In this document: positions 1 to 8,966 of the stretch, one piece after another | Layout of the letters: every line of letters begins with the position of its first letter | How positions within the stretch are numbered: position 1 is the first letter of the stretch | NCBI GenBank assembly: GCA_947384285.1 | Contig: CANDGI010000009.1 | Location: 41,041-105,040 of the forward strand | Source: an uncultured Lachnospiraceae bacterium | GTDB lineage: Bacteria; Bacillota; Clostridia; Lachnospirales; Lachnospiraceae | Direction: 5' to 3' | DNA length: 64,000 bases | Notes under the pieces: model-generated | The model's input: only the letters and a program-made list of their open reading frames with translations | The model's database searches: none | What the model was told of the DNA's origin: nothing | Translations under genes and position numbers: made by a program

Positions 1-1091
1 CTGCAAGCGTCAAAGGCTTTGAGGGAAAGAACTATATGGATGTAAAATCTGCCAGGCGGATGGAATTGTTCTGCCAATATGCCGTTGCAGCAGCCAAGGA
101 GGCCTTGGAGCAGTCTGGTATTTCCATGGAACAGGAAGACCCTTACCGGATAGGCTGTGCCATTGGCTCTGGCGTGGGAAGCCTGCAGGCGGTGGAGCGG
201 GAACATAAAAAGCTCTTGGAAAAGGGGCCGGGCAGGATTAATCCTTTGCTGGTTCCGCTGATGATTACCAATATGGCGGCAGGAAATGTGTCCATCCAGT
301 TCGGGCTGAAAGGAAAAAGCCTGAACGTGGTAACTGCCTGTGCCACCGGAACCCATTCCATCGGAGAAGCTTTCCGCACAATTCAGGCGGGGGATGCAGA
401 TGTGATGGTAGCTGGAGGGACGGAAAGCTCCATTACCCCCATTGGAATTGGCGGTTTTTCCGCTTTGACCGCTTTATCCTCCAGCAGTGATGTGAACCGT
501 TGTTCTATTCCCTTTGATAAAGACCGCAGCGGATTCGTTATGGGCGAGGGGGCAGGAGTGGTAGTGCTGGAGGAGCTGGAGCACGCCAAGAGCCGCGGCG
601 CCCGCATTCTGGCAGAAATTGCTGGATATGGGGCTACCAGCGACGCTTACCATATTACTTCCCCGGCGGAAGACGGCATGGGGGCTGCAATGGCAATGCA
701 GTATGCCCTGCGGGATGCAGGAGTATCCCCGGAAGAAGTGGAATATATCAATGCCCATGGAACCAGCACCCACCACAATGATTTGTTTGAGACAAGGGCA
801 ATCAAGATTGCCTTTGGAGAACATGCATACCATATGAAAATCAATTCCACCAAATCCATGATTGGGCATCTCCTCGGCGCTGCAGGGGCAGTGGAAGTGA
901 TTGCATGTATTCTGCAGATGCAGCATGACTATATCCATGCCACCGTTGGATTGCAGGAATCAGAGGAAGAGCTGGATTTGGACTATATGAAGGAGAAAGG
1001 AATTAGCAAAAAAATTAATTATGCCTTAACAAATTCACTTGGATTCGGCGGACATAACGCCAGCCTTTTGGTGAAAAAGTTTGAAGGATAG
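1..1091 (+). CDS. fabF: Beta-ketoacyl-ACP synthase II (5' end outside window)
   Basis: Condensing enzyme of type II fatty-acid synthesis; it joins malonyl-ACP to the growing acyl chain in the cytosol. The frame is open to the left edge (codons readable from base 3), and the residues before the ATG at 36 already look like FabF, so that ATG is internal and roughly 60 residues are missing compared with the usual ~410. Counting from the ATG at 36, the nucleophile is Cys102 in TACATGTHS, and the two catalytic histidines are His241 in NAHGTSTHHND and His278 in KSMIGHLLGAAG. The C-terminal NSLGFGGHNAS motif is intact. The gene is followed directly by accB, whose start lies 11 bases past this stop, as expected in a fab/acc operon. 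Family assignment is secure; only the 5' end is unknown. Confidence 0.95.
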   Translation, partial: ASVKGFEGKNYMDVKSARRMELFCQYAVAAAKEALEQSGISMEQEDPYRIGCAIGSGVGSLQAVEREHKKLLEKGPGRINPLLVPLMITNMAAGNVSIQFGLKGKSLNVVTACATGTHSIGEAFRTIQAGDADVMVAGGTESSITPIGIGGFSALTALSSSSDVNRCSIPFDKDRSGFVMGEGAGVVVLEELEHAKSRGARILAEIAGYGATSDAYHITSPAEDGMGAAMAMQYALRDAGVSPEEVEYINAHGTSTHHNDLFETRAIKIAFGEHAYHMKINSTKSMIGHLLGAAGAVEVIACILQMQHDYIHATVGLQESEEELDLDYMKEKGISKKINYALTNSLGFGGHNASLLVKKFEG

Positions 1092-1101
1092 GAGTAGACA
1101 G

Positions 1102-1560
1102 ATGGAATTTGAAAATCTTGTGAAGCTGATTCAGGCAGTATCGGAGTCTGAGCTGACCCGGTTTTCCTACGAGGAGAACGGGGTAGCCATTTCCATGAAA
1201 AAAGATAAAAAACAGAAATTAGTTACCATAAATAATGTGGCTGAGAATGCGCCGGCGTCTCTCCCTCTCCTTCCCGCTGGCGAATCTTTGGGCGCTGCCC
1301 AGGAAGAGAATGGCTGCAAAGGGAATATTGTGAAATCTCCGTTGGTAGGCACGTTTTACAGTGCGCCGGATCCGGAATCAGAGCCTTTTGTAAAGGCAGG
1401 GGATCATGTTTCCAAAGGGCAGGTGCTTGGGATTGTGGAAGCCATGAAATTGATGAACGAAATAGAAAGCGAGTATGAAGGCGTCATCAAGCAGGTACTG
1501 GTATCCAATGGAGATGTGATAGAATACGGCCAGCCGCTGTTTGTAATTGATGGAAAGTAG
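1102..1560 (+). CDS. accB: Biotin carboxyl carrier protein of acetyl-CoA carboxylase
   Basis: Carries the biotin that shuttles carboxylate between biotin carboxylase (AccC) and carboxyltransferase (AccDA) to make malonyl-CoA. The 152-residue protein has a short N-terminal helix, a variable linker (about 35-75) and a biotinyl/lipoyl domain (about 77-152). The biotinylated lysine is Lys116 in EAMKLMNEI. I start at ATG 1102, eight bases after the SD GGATAGGAG; an upstream in-frame TTG at 1081 overlaps the end of fabF and is less likely. The gene lies between fabF and fabZ in the same operon. Confidence 0.96.
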   Translation: MEFENLVKLIQAVSESELTRFSYEENGVAISMKKDKKQKLVTINNVAENAPASLPLLPAGESLGAAQEENGCKGNIVKSPLVGTFYSAPDPESEPFVKAGDHVSKGQVLGIVEAMKLMNEIESEYEGVIKQVLVSNGDVIEYGQPLFVIDGK

Positions 1561-1600
1561 GACATAACAATTAAATTTTGATGAAAATAGGAGAACTCTT

Positions 1601-2029
1601 ATGTCAATTATGGAAACCAAGGAAATTATGGAGATTATTCCTCATCGGCATCCATTTCTGCTGATCGATGCGATAGAAGAGCTGGAACCAGGAAAACGCG
1701 CGGTAGGGAAAAAGTGCGTCACCTACAATGAACCATTTTTTGCAGGGCATTTTCCAGGGGAGCCGGTGATGCCGGGAGTTTTGATTGTGGAGGCGCTGGC
1801 TCAGACCGGAGCGGTGGCAATTTTAAGCCAGCCGGATTTTAAGGGAAAGACAGCATATTTTGGAGCCATCAACAACGCCCGGTTTAAACAAAAGGTAGTG
1901 CCAGGAGATGTGCTGATGCTGGAATTGGAGATTGTGAAACAGAAAGGCCCGGTAGGAGTCGGAAGCGCAAAGGCCACGGTAAATGGGAAGGTTGCCGTCC
2001 AGGCAGAGCTTACCTTTGCCGTTGGCTGA
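1601..2029 (+). CDS. fabZ: (3R)-hydroxyacyl-ACP dehydratase FabZ
   Basis: Hot-dog-fold dehydratase that removes water from 3-hydroxyacyl-ACP in fatty-acid elongation. At 142 residues it has the usual family length. The N-terminal [15 protein letters not shown] motif is conserved, and the catalytic pair is His50 in [14 protein letters not shown] and Glu64 in LIVEALAQ. Start ATG 1601 has a GGAG eight bases upstream; a second ATG at 1610 is possible. The gene lies 40 bp after accB and 17 bp before accC. A FabA-type isomerase is unlikely because FabA proteins are longer and carry Asp instead of the Glu. Confidence 0.96.
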   Translation: MSIMETKEIMEIIPHRHPFLLIDAIEELEPGKRAVGKKCVTYNEPFFAGHFPGEPVMPGVLIVEALAQTGAVAILSQPDFKGKTAYFGAINNARFKQKVVPGDVLMLELEIVKQKGPVGVGSAKATVNGKVAVQAELTFAVG

Positions 2030-2046
2030 AGAAAGGGGCATTTTAT

Positions 2047-3420
2047 ATGTTTCAGAAAATATTGATTGCAAACCGGGGAGAGATTGCAGTGCGGATTATC
2101 CGTGCCTGCAGGGAAATGGGAATCCTATCTGTTGCAGTATATTCAGAAGCAGACCGGGAAGCGCTGCACACACAGCTTGCAGATGAGGCCATCTGCATTG
2201 GGAAGGCTCCCGTGTCAGAAAGCTATCTGAATATGGAACGGATTTTAAGCGCGGCCATTGCCACCAAATCCCAGGCAATCCATCCAGGATTTGGATTTTT
2301 GTCAGAGAATGAACATTTTGCCGATATGTGCCAAAGCTGTGGGATTGCCTTTATCGGGCCCTCCGGTGATATTATCGGGAAGATGGGCAATAAATCCCAG
2401 GCAAGGCTTACCATGATGGAAGCCGGGGTTCCTGTGGTTCCAGGGACAAAGGAGCCTGTCTATGAATGGAAGCAAGGTTTGGAGATTGCAGAGGATGTGG
2501 GTTATCCGGTGATGATAAAGGCTTCCTCCGGCGGAGGCGGCAAGGGTATGCGGATTGCCAGGGACGCCGGGGAATTTGAGAACCATTTCCGGCTGGCTCA
2601 GCAGGAGTCCCTGCATGCCTTCGGGGACGATACCATGTATATCGAAAAATACATTGAAGAGCCAAGGCATATTGAGATTCAGGTTCTGGCAGATAAATAC
2701 GGGAAAGTCCTCTGGCTTGGGGAGCGGGACTGCTCCATTCAACGGAGGCATCAGAAGATGCTGGAGGAATCTCCCAGTGCAGCCATAACAGGAGAGCTGC
2801 GCCAGCGTATGGGCCAGACAGCTGTTTTGGCGGCAAAAGCAGCCCATTACGAGAATGCAGGAACCATAGAATTTCTGCTGGACAAAAACAAAAATTTTTA
2901 TTTTATGGAAATGAATACCAGAATCCAGGTGGAGCATCCGGTTACAGAGATGGTCACAGGGATTGATTTGGTGAAGGAGCAGATCAGGATTGCAGCCGGG
3001 GAGCATCTGCAGATGAACCAGGAAGATATTGTGTTAAAGGGCCATGCCATCGAGTGCCGGATTAATGCAGAAGACCCGGAAAAGAATTTTATGCCCTGCC
3101 CTGGAACGGTGAAGGATCTGCATTTTCCAGGAGGAAACGGAGTCCGTATTGAATCCGCCCTCTATAATGGCTACAGGATTCCAGCCTTTTATGACTCCAT
3201 GGTGGCAAAGGTAATCGTCCATGGAGAGAACCGGGAGGATGCCGTAAGGAAAATGCGCAGTGCGCTGGGAGAGGTAGTGGTGGATGGAATCACTACAAAT
3301 CTGGATTTCCAGTATGATATCTTAAATCATCCGGTATTTTTGTCTGGAAATACCAACACACATTTTATTTCGGATTATTTTGAATCACAGGAAAGCGGGG
3401 AAATAAATGCTGAAATTTAA
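2047..3420 (+). CDS. accC: Biotin carboxylase subunit of acetyl-CoA carboxylase
   Basis: ATP-grasp enzyme that carboxylates the biotin on AccB using bicarbonate and ATP. The 457-residue chain has the typical length and order: a pre-ATP-grasp domain beginning [16 protein letters not shown], the ATP-grasp fold with the glycine-rich loop [12 protein letters not shown] (about 158-169), [14 protein letters not shown] (about 289-302) that holds metal ligands and the active-site Arg, and the C-terminal biotin-carboxylase domain. Its 3' end overlaps the start of accDA by 14 bases, which suggests translational coupling of the two carboxylase halves. Confidence 0.97.
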   Translation: MFQKILIANRGEIAVRIIRACREMGILSVAVYSEADREALHTQLADEAICIGKAPVSESYLNMERILSAAIATKSQAIHPGFGFLSENEHFADMCQSCGIAFIGPSGDIIGKMGNKSQARLTMMEAGVPVVPGTKEPVYEWKQGLEIAEDVGYPVMIKASSGGGGKGMRIARDAGEFENHFRLAQQESLHAFGDDTMYIEKYIEEPRHIEIQVLADKYGKVLWLGERDCSIQRRHQKMLEESPSAAITGELRQRMGQTAVLAAKAAHYENAGTIEFLLDKNKNFYFMEMNTRIQVEHPVTEMVTGIDLVKEQIRIAAGEHLQMNQEDIVLKGHAIECRINAEDPEKNFMPCPGTVKDLHFPGGNGVRIESALYNGYRIPAFYDSMVAKVIVHGENREDAVRKMRSALGEVVVDGITTNLDFQYDILNHPVFLSGNTNTHFISDYFESQESGEINAEI

Positions 3421-5092
3421 GAAAACAAGTTCTGCTCTCCTGACGGGAAAAGAGCCGGAGGTGCCAAAAGGCCTGTGGATTAAATGCGACGCCTGCGGAG
3501 AGCTTCTCTATAAGGAGGATGTGAAGCAGAATCATTATGTATGCTACAAATGCGGGAAATATTTCCGCATTACCACAAAGAAGCGTTTGCGGATGGTCAT
3601 GGATAAAGGCTCTTACGAGAAGTGGGAGGAAGGGATGGAATGTAAAGATCCCTTGGGTTATCCAGAGTATCAGGAGAAAACAAAGGCTTTGCAGGAAAAG
3701 CTTGGGATAGACGAGGCTGTCACCTGCGGCAAGGGCACAATCCACGGGGAACCTGCGGTGGTCTGCGTCTGTGACGGCAGGTTCCTGATGGGAAGCATGG
3801 GCTATATCGTGGGAGAGAAAATCACAAGGGCAGTAGAGCGGGCCACCCGTGAAAAGCTTCCAGTGATTATCTTTACCTGTTCCGGCGGCGCAAGAATGCA
3901 GGAGGGCATGGTTTCCCTGATGCAGATGGCAAAAACCTCGGCAGCCTTAAAACGCCATTCCAATGCGGGGCTTTTATACATTTCCGTGCTGACAGACCCT
4001 ACCACCGGAGGCGTAACCGCCAGCTTTGCTATGCTTGGGGACATTATTCTGGCAGAGCCAGGGGCGTTGGTGGGATTTGCAGGACCCAGGGTCATCGAGC
4101 AGACCATACGCCAGAAGCTGCCGGAGGGCTTTCAGAGGGCGGAGTTTTTGCTGGAGCATGGGTTAATCGACAATGTTGTGGAACGGGAGGATTTAAAGGA
4201 AACCCTTGCAAAATTGATTGCCATGCATAACCAGGTGGAGCCGAAGGAGGCTTTGATTCCCAACCGGAGGAAAAACTCTGCCAGGCTGGAAGAGAGAAAA
4301 AGCAAAGAACAGGTATCTGCCTGGGAGAGGGTGCAGCGTGCCAGGGACAAAGACCGTCCTGGGGCTTTGGAATATATCCAGGAGATTTTCACGGATTTTA
4401 CCGAACTTCACGGAGACCGCCACTTTGCGGATGACGGGGCAATTGCAGGCGGTATTGGGTATCTGGATGGATGCCCGGTTACGGTCATTGGACAGCAGAA
4501 GGGAAAGACCACCAAGGAGAACATTACCAGGAATTTTGGCATGCCTTCCCCGGAAGGCTACCGGAAAGCACTGCGTTTGATGAAGCAGGCGCAGAAGTTC
4601 CACCGCCCTATTATCTGTTTTGTAGATACGCCGGGAGCATTCTGCGGCATGGAAGCGGAAGAGAGGGGGCAGGGAGAGGCCATCGCCAGAAATCTTTTTG
4701 AAATGTCGGATTTGACGGTGCCTGTTTTGAGCATAGTCATTGGCGAAGGCGGCAGCGGCGGAGCACTTGCACTGGCTGTCGGAAATGAAGTGTGGATGAT
4801 GGAGAATGCCACCTATACGATTTTATCCCCGGAGGGCTTTGCATCTATTATGTGGAAGGATGCCTCCAAGGCCCCGGAAGCGGCAGAGCAGATGGGGGTG
4901 ACAGCCCAGGAGTTAAAGGAGCTTGGGCTGATTGAGAAGATTATCCCGGAAGCTCAGCCAGCCAATCCAAAAAATCTTGCGAAAATAGCAGGAATTATGC
5001 AAGAAGAAATCCGCAGGTTCCTCCATAAATACCTGCCGTTGGATGGCCAGCAATTGGCGCAGCAGCGGTATGAGCGTTTTCGGAATATGTAG
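3407..5092 (+). CDS. accDA: Acetyl-CoA carboxylase carboxyltransferase, AccD-AccA fusion
   Basis: Transfers the carboxyl group from carboxybiotin to acetyl-CoA. The 561-residue chain contains both subunits that are separate in E. coli. Residues about 20-290 are AccD (beta): a zinc ribbon with Cys27, Cys30, Cys46 and Cys49, then the crotonase core with [10 protein letters not shown] and [14 protein letters not shown]. Residues about 300-561 are AccA (alpha): [52 protein letters not shown] and [11 protein letters not shown]. There is no stop or frameshift between the halves. Start ATG 3407 lies inside the end of accC. A few Clostridia are known to carry such a fusion; that this one is active is inferred from intact motifs. 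Confidence 0.94.
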   Translation: MLKFKKTSSALLTGKEPEVPKGLWIKCDACGELLYKEDVKQNHYVCYKCGKYFRITTKKRLRMVMDKGSYEKWEEGMECKDPLGYPEYQEKTKALQEKLGIDEAVTCGKGTIHGEPAVVCVCDGRFLMGSMGYIVGEKITRAVERATREKLPVIIFTCSGGARMQEGMVSLMQMAKTSAALKRHSNAGLLYISVLTDPTTGGVTASFAMLGDIILAEPGALVGFAGPRVIEQTIRQKLPEGFQRAEFLLEHGLIDNVVEREDLKETLAKLIAMHNQVEPKEALIPNRRKNSARLEERKSKEQVSAWERVQRARDKDRPGALEYIQEIFTDFTELHGDRHFADDGAIAGGIGYLDGCPVTVIGQQKGKTTKENITRNFGMPSPEGYRKALRLMKQAQKFHRPIICFVDTPGAFCGMEAEERGQGEAIARNLFEMSDLTVPVLSIVIGEGGSGGALALAVGNEVWMMENATYTILSPEGFASIMWKDASKAPEAAEQMGVTAQELKELGLIEKIIPEAQPANPKNLAKIAGIMQEEIRRFLHKYLPLDGQQLAQQRYERFRNM

Positions 5093-5105
5093 GCAGGAAG
5101 AAAGT

Positions 5106-5145
5106 CAGGCGCTTGCCAGGAATCTGCCAGAAATAGAAGCGCCTG
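5106..5145 (+). other. Intergenic hairpin between accDA and the FabK-like gene
   Basis: The arms at 5106-5114 (CAGGCGCTT) and 5137-5145 (AAGCGCCTG) are a perfect 9-bp inverted repeat with a 22-base loop. No T-run follows, so it is not an ordinary terminator. It could be an mRNA processing or stability element that separates the last gene from the fab/acc message. Confidence 0.45.
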
Positions 5146-5175
5146 GTACATACAGGCAGAAAGGTGGAGAAGCTA

Positions 5176-6234
5176 TTGGTAATCAGAGATTTAAAGGTTC
5201 CAGTTCCGGTGATACAGGGCGGCATGGGCGTAGGCGTGAGCCTTTCCAATCTGGCTGGAAATGTTGCAAAATGCGGTGGAATCGGGATTATTTCTACTGC
5301 GCAGATTGGATATCAGGAACCGGAGTTTGACGCAGATCCCATCGGCAGCAATTTAAAGGCCATTGTAAAGCAGATGAAGCGCGCAAAGGAAATTGCAAGG
5401 GGCGGGATTGTGGGCGTCAATATTATGGCAGCAACCAAAAAATATGAAGAATATGTACGTGCAGCGGTGAAAGCAGGCGCTGATCTGATTATTTCAGGCG
5501 CGGGGCTTCCTGCGCTGCTGCCTGCCCTGGCGGCACAGTCCCGGACAAAGATAGCCCCCATTGTGTCTTCGGTCAAGTCGGCCTCGGTGATTTGTAAGCT
5601 GTGGGACCGGAAATTCAAGCGATGCCCCGATCTTATCGTTATCGAGGGGCCTAAGGCTGGAGGCCATCTTGGGTTTTCCCTGGAGGAATTGGAGCATTTT
5701 CAGGAAGAATCTTATGAATCGGAGATAACAGGCATTCTTAAGCTGGCAAAAGAGTACAGCGAGAAATATCAGTACCATATCCCCGTGGTGTTTGCCGGAG
5801 GGATTTATGATGGGAAGGATATGAGGGAGGCGCTGAAGCTTGGGGTGGATGGCGTGCAGGTAGGCACCCGCTTTGTAACAACCTGGGAATGCGATGCCAG
5901 CCAGGCTTACAAGCAGGCTTATCTTGATGCCGGAAAAGAGGATATCCAGATTGTAAAAAGCCCTGTGGGAATGCCAGGCCGGGCAATTTTCAATGAATTT
6001 ATCAAAAAAACCCAAAGGGGAGAAAAAAAGGAGCATTGGAAGTGCCGCCAATGCTTGGAGAAATGCAATCAAAAGGATATTCCCTACTGTATTACAGATG
6101 CTTTGGTTTCTGCGGTCAAAGGCCATCTGGATCAGGGGCTTATTTTTTGCGGCGCCAACGCCTGGCGGTCAAAAAAGATGGAGCATGTGTCTGAAATTAT
6201 GGAAGAATTCAAGGAAGAATTCGAAAAAATGTAA
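5176..6234 (+). CDS. FMN-dependent FabK / nitronate monooxygenase-family protein
   Basis: TIM-barrel flavoprotein of the COG2070 family, which includes the enoyl-ACP reductase FabK and nitronate monooxygenases. Near the N-terminus PVIQGGMGVGVSLSNLA is the flavin-binding start of the barrel; IEGPKAGGH and PVVFAGGIYDG / GVDGVQVGTRF are the later phosphate-binding strands. The C-terminus carries four cysteines in CRQCLEKCN...YC (about residues 290-305), which classical FabK lacks. I start at TTG 5176, six bases after the SD AGGTGGAG; a GTG at 5164 overlaps that SD. Its place after accDA suggests a role in fatty-acid metabolism, but the subfamily differs from typical FabK, so the substrate is not certain. 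Confidence 0.8.
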   Translation: MVIRDLKVPVPVIQGGMGVGVSLSNLAGNVAKCGGIGIISTAQIGYQEPEFDADPIGSNLKAIVKQMKRAKEIARGGIVGVNIMAATKKYEEYVRAAVKAGADLIISGAGLPALLPALAAQSRTKIAPIVSSVKSASVICKLWDRKFKRCPDLIVIEGPKAGGHLGFSLEELEHFQEESYESEITGILKLAKEYSEKYQYHIPVVFAGGIYDGKDMREALKLGVDGVQVGTRFVTTWECDASQAYKQAYLDAGKEDIQIVKSPVGMPGRAIFNEFIKKTQRGEKKEHWKCRQCLEKCNQKDIPYCITDALVSAVKGHLDQGLIFCGANAWRSKKMEHVSEIMEEFKEEFEKM

Positions 6235-6252
6235 AACTCCTGGAAAAATGTC

Positions 6253-6281
6253 TTTCCAAACTTTGCGGAAGTTGTTATAAT
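6253..6281 (+). promoter_or_regulatory. Sigma-A-type promoter for the GH13-like gene
   Basis: A -35 box TTTCCA (6253-6258, four of six consensus bases) is followed by a 17-base spacer and a perfect -10 box TATAAT (6276-6281). The downstream ATG is at 6324 with GGGAGG as SD. The promoter marks the start of a transcription unit separate from the fab/acc operon. Confidence 0.6.
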
Positions 6282-6323
6282 GAAGCTGAGAACTAAAGTG
6301 AAGGACATCAAAGGGAGGCACAT

Positions 6324-8285
6324 ATGAATTTTCAAATCTGTTCCGGAAATCAAAGAGAAGCAGGCGTAACGAAACATAGAGACATCATTTCATTTTCCAG
6401 ACAGGCGGCGGAAGATTCTATCTGCTTTCTGCTGTTATATCCCAAAGACAACAGCCCAGTGATAAAAGTTCCTATGAAAGCCCGGAAAAATTACGGTACC
6501 ACATACACCGTTGGGATTCAAGGATTAGACTGGAAGAACTATGATTACAATTTTGAAGTAAACGGAGAAGAAGTAACGGATATTTATGCCCGTAAAGTGA
6601 CTGGAAGGGAAGTCTGGGCAGATGATTCCCGAAGGCCCGGGGAACCAAAAATCGAAGCGTTTGTCCCACAGAAAGAAAGACGGAAAATAGAGAGCTTTCC
6701 GAAGGCAGATCCTCTGCCCAAAGAGGGAACGACAGAGGAAAAGGATGCCGGGAAAATTAAAAGTTCATTTTATTTTTCGGATTTCAAGTGGAAAGATGAT
6801 GGGTACGAGGGAATCAAAAAAGAAGACATGGTAATTTATAAGCTTCATGTACGGGGGTTTTCCAAAGGAATGCAGGGAAATGACAGCCGGCGTGGGACGG
6901 TAGAGGCAGTAGAGAGGAAGCTGGATTATTTGAAGAATCTGGGAATCACCACTTTACTGTTTATGCCGTTATATGAGTTTGAAGAGATCCTTATGCTGGA
7001 TAAAAGCAAGGAGATGGCCAAACCAAAAGATTTAATTAATTATTGGGGATATACAACAGGAAGCTATTTTGCGCCGAAAGCTTCATATCTTGGGAAAGAC
7101 TATAATCCAGACAATTTAAAACGCCTGATTCAGAAAATGCACCAGAGGGAAATGGAATGTATTTTGGAGTTTTATTTCCCAGAAAAAACAAATCCACATT
7201 TAATTGTTGATGTATTGCGCTATTGGAAACGGGAATATCATGTAGATGGTTTCCGCATATTGGGAAGCTCGCCGGTTTCAAGGCTGTTGGCCCAGGACAG
7301 CCATTTGAATGGCTGCAAGCTGTTTTTTGAGGGGTTCCAGGAGGAATTAGCAGAAGACAGCCAGAGGTTCGGCCCCAAGCTGTTTTCCTATAATGAAAGG
7401 TTCCTCTATGAGATGCGCAGGATATTGAACCGGCAGGGAGGCAGTATTTATGAGTTTGCCTGCCAGATGCGCAGGCAGCAGGAGCATCAGGGATTTATCA
7501 ATTTTATTGCGGAGAATAACGGCTTTACGCTCTGGGATTCCTTTTCCTACGAGCACAAGCATAACGAGCAAAACAGAGAAGAGAACAAGGATGGGAATGA
7601 CTGGAATTTCAGCGGAAACTGCGGCCAGGAGGGAATCAGCCGGAAGCGCCAGGTCAATGAACTGCGCAAGCGCCAGGTGAAAAATGCCCTTGCAGTGCTT
7701 TTTCTGGCTCAGGGCATCCCTATGCTTTGGATGGGGGATGAATGCGGCAACAGCCAGCAAGGGAATAACAATGCGTATTGCCAGGACAATGAGACTGGAT
7801 GGAAGGAATGGAAGCGTTCTGCCCTTTCCAGGCAGCTTACCGATTATGTCAGCGGGCTTTCTAGAATCCGGCGGGAATGGGCGGCGCTGCGCAGTCCGCA
7901 TCCCTTTCAGCTTCAGGATTATAAGAATAAGGGATGCCCGGATCTTTCTTATCACAGCGATGGCGCATGGAAGATGGATTTTGGCATGAACCGGGGATTT
8001 ATCGGGATGTTTTATTCCGGCGCCTATGCAGGAAGCCCAAAGAGCCTGTATGCAGCTTATAATTTCCAGACGGTTCCCCAGAAATTTGCGCTGCCAGGAG
8101 GAATGGAGTGGGAGCTTTTGCTGGATACGTCCCAGGAGAATCCGATTCCCAAGGAGCCTGAACAGATGAAGGATATCAGGGAACTGATGGTAAAAGAACA
8201 ATCGGTTTGTCTGCTGAGCGGAAAAGCCTTTTCGGAAAAACCTAAAAAGAGGGTGAGGAAGAAGAAAACAGGAGAGCAGGGATGA
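6324..8285 (+). CDS. GlgX/isoamylase-like GH13 protein, catalytic residues lost
   Basis: A 653-residue protein with an N-terminal CBM48-like region (about 20-120) and a GH13 barrel closest in motif order to glycogen debranching enzyme GlgX. WGYTTGSYFAP, HVDGFR, FTLWDSFSYEHKHN and GDECGNSQQGNNNAYCQDN match GlgX landmarks. However, the catalytic sites are changed: region I (normally DxVxNH) reads ECILEFYFPE at 278-286; the region II nucleophile in GFRxD is Leu313 (GFRIL); region IV HD is Asn398-Asn399 (ENNGF). The acid/base Glu336 (KLFFEGF) is kept. I infer a non-hydrolytic glucan-binding or regulatory role. The frame is intact, so it is not a simple pseudogene. TraX-family and DUF5662 genes follow in the same unit. 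Confidence 0.8.
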   Translation: MNFQICSGNQREAGVTKHRDIISFSRQAAEDSICFLLLYPKDNSPVIKVPMKARKNYGTTYTVGIQGLDWKNYDYNFEVNGEEVTDIYARKVTGREVWADDSRRPGEPKIEAFVPQKERRKIESFPKADPLPKEGTTEEKDAGKIKSSFYFSDFKWKDDGYEGIKKEDMVIYKLHVRGFSKGMQGNDSRRGTVEAVERKLDYLKNLGITTLLFMPLYEFEEILMLDKSKEMAKPKDLINYWGYTTGSYFAPKASYLGKDYNPDNLKRLIQKMHQREMECILEFYFPEKTNPHLIVDVLRYWKREYHVDGFRILGSSPVSRLLAQDSHLNGCKLFFEGFQEELAEDSQRFGPKLFSYNERFLYEMRRILNRQGGSIYEFACQMRRQQEHQGFINFIAENNGFTLWDSFSYEHKHNEQNREENKDGNDWNFSGNCGQEGISRKRQVNELRKRQVKNALAVLFLAQGIPMLWMGDECGNSQQGNNNAYCQDNETGWKEWKRSALSRQLTDYVSGLSRIRREWAALRSPHPFQLQDYKNKGCPDLSYHSDGAWKMDFGMNRGFIGMFYSGAYAGSPKSLYAAYNFQTVPQKFALPGGMEWELLLDTSQENPIPKEPEQMKDIRELMVKEQSVCLLSGKAFSEKPKKRVRKKKTGEQG

Positions 8286-8938
8286 CAGAGCAAAAATTTG
8301 GCGTCAGCGGATTTGCGCTGAAGTGGATTGCCATAATTTCCATGTTGATTGACCATACAGGCGCAGTATTGTTTCCCCAGTATCTGCAGCTTCGGATGAT
8401 TGGGCGGCTGGCCTTTCCGATTTACTGTTTCCTTTTGGTAGAAGGGGCGGCCCATACCAAAGATATCCGCAAATATGAGATACGGCTGCTTTTATTTGCA
8501 CTTTTGTCAGAGCTGCCGTTCGACCTGGCATTTTTCGGCCGGCTCTATCTGGGGCATCAGAATGTATTCTTTACATTGTTTTTGGGCTTGGTGGTAGTGG
8601 AGCAATACCAGAAAAGAAGACAGAAGTTAAGTTCATTTTTAATTTTTGTGGCAGCCATGGCGGCAGCGGAGCTTCTGCACACGGACTATGGAGCTGCTGG
8701 GATAATTTTCATTTTGCTGTTCTGCCTTTTGTACCCTTACGCAGTTGGGAAGCAGGCAGCTTTTGCGGCAATGAATTTTCTGTTGTATGGGGCGGGCGTC
8801 CAGGCCTATGCAGGGCTTGCAGCATTTCCCATGCTTTTGTATAACGGGAAGCGGGGACCCTCCATGAAATATTTCTTTTACGCCTTTTACCCCTTGCATC
8901 TGCTGGCGCTTTATGTGATATGCAGAATGATTTATTGA
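8282..8938 (+). CDS. TraX-family polytopic membrane protein
   Basis: A 218-residue, very hydrophobic protein with about six or seven membrane segments. The N-terminal block KWIAIISMLIDHTGAV and the following MIGRLAFPIYCFLLVEG plus SELPFDLAFF are typical of the TraX family (PF05857), named after the F-plasmid pilin acetyltransferase but widespread on Firmicute chromosomes. It starts at ATG 8282, overlapping the GH13-like stop by four bases (ATGA), so the two are translationally coupled. Nothing conjugative is nearby, so a role in acylating a surface glycan or protein is more plausible than conjugation; this is inference. Confidence 0.85.
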   Translation: MTEQKFGVSGFALKWIAIISMLIDHTGAVLFPQYLQLRMIGRLAFPIYCFLLVEGAAHTKDIRKYEIRLLLFALLSELPFDLAFFGRLYLGHQNVFFTLFLGLVVVEQYQKRRQKLSSFLIFVAAMAAAELLHTDYGAAGIIFILLFCLLYPYAVGKQAAFAAMNFLLYGAGVQAYAGLAAFPMLLYNGKRGPSMKYFFYAFYPLHLLALYVICRMIY

Positions 8939-8966
8939 GTGAAATTCAGACAGGAGTGTGCGAGAA

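Noticed and set aside
7347-8201. Long minus-strand open frame of 284 codons
   Set aside because: It is antisense to the GH13-like gene, with no SD and no recognisable motifs; it arises from the codon pattern of the real gene.
8282-8938. TraX as evidence of a conjugative element at 8 kb
   Set aside because: TraX-family genes are common on Firmicute chromosomes, and no transfer genes are near.
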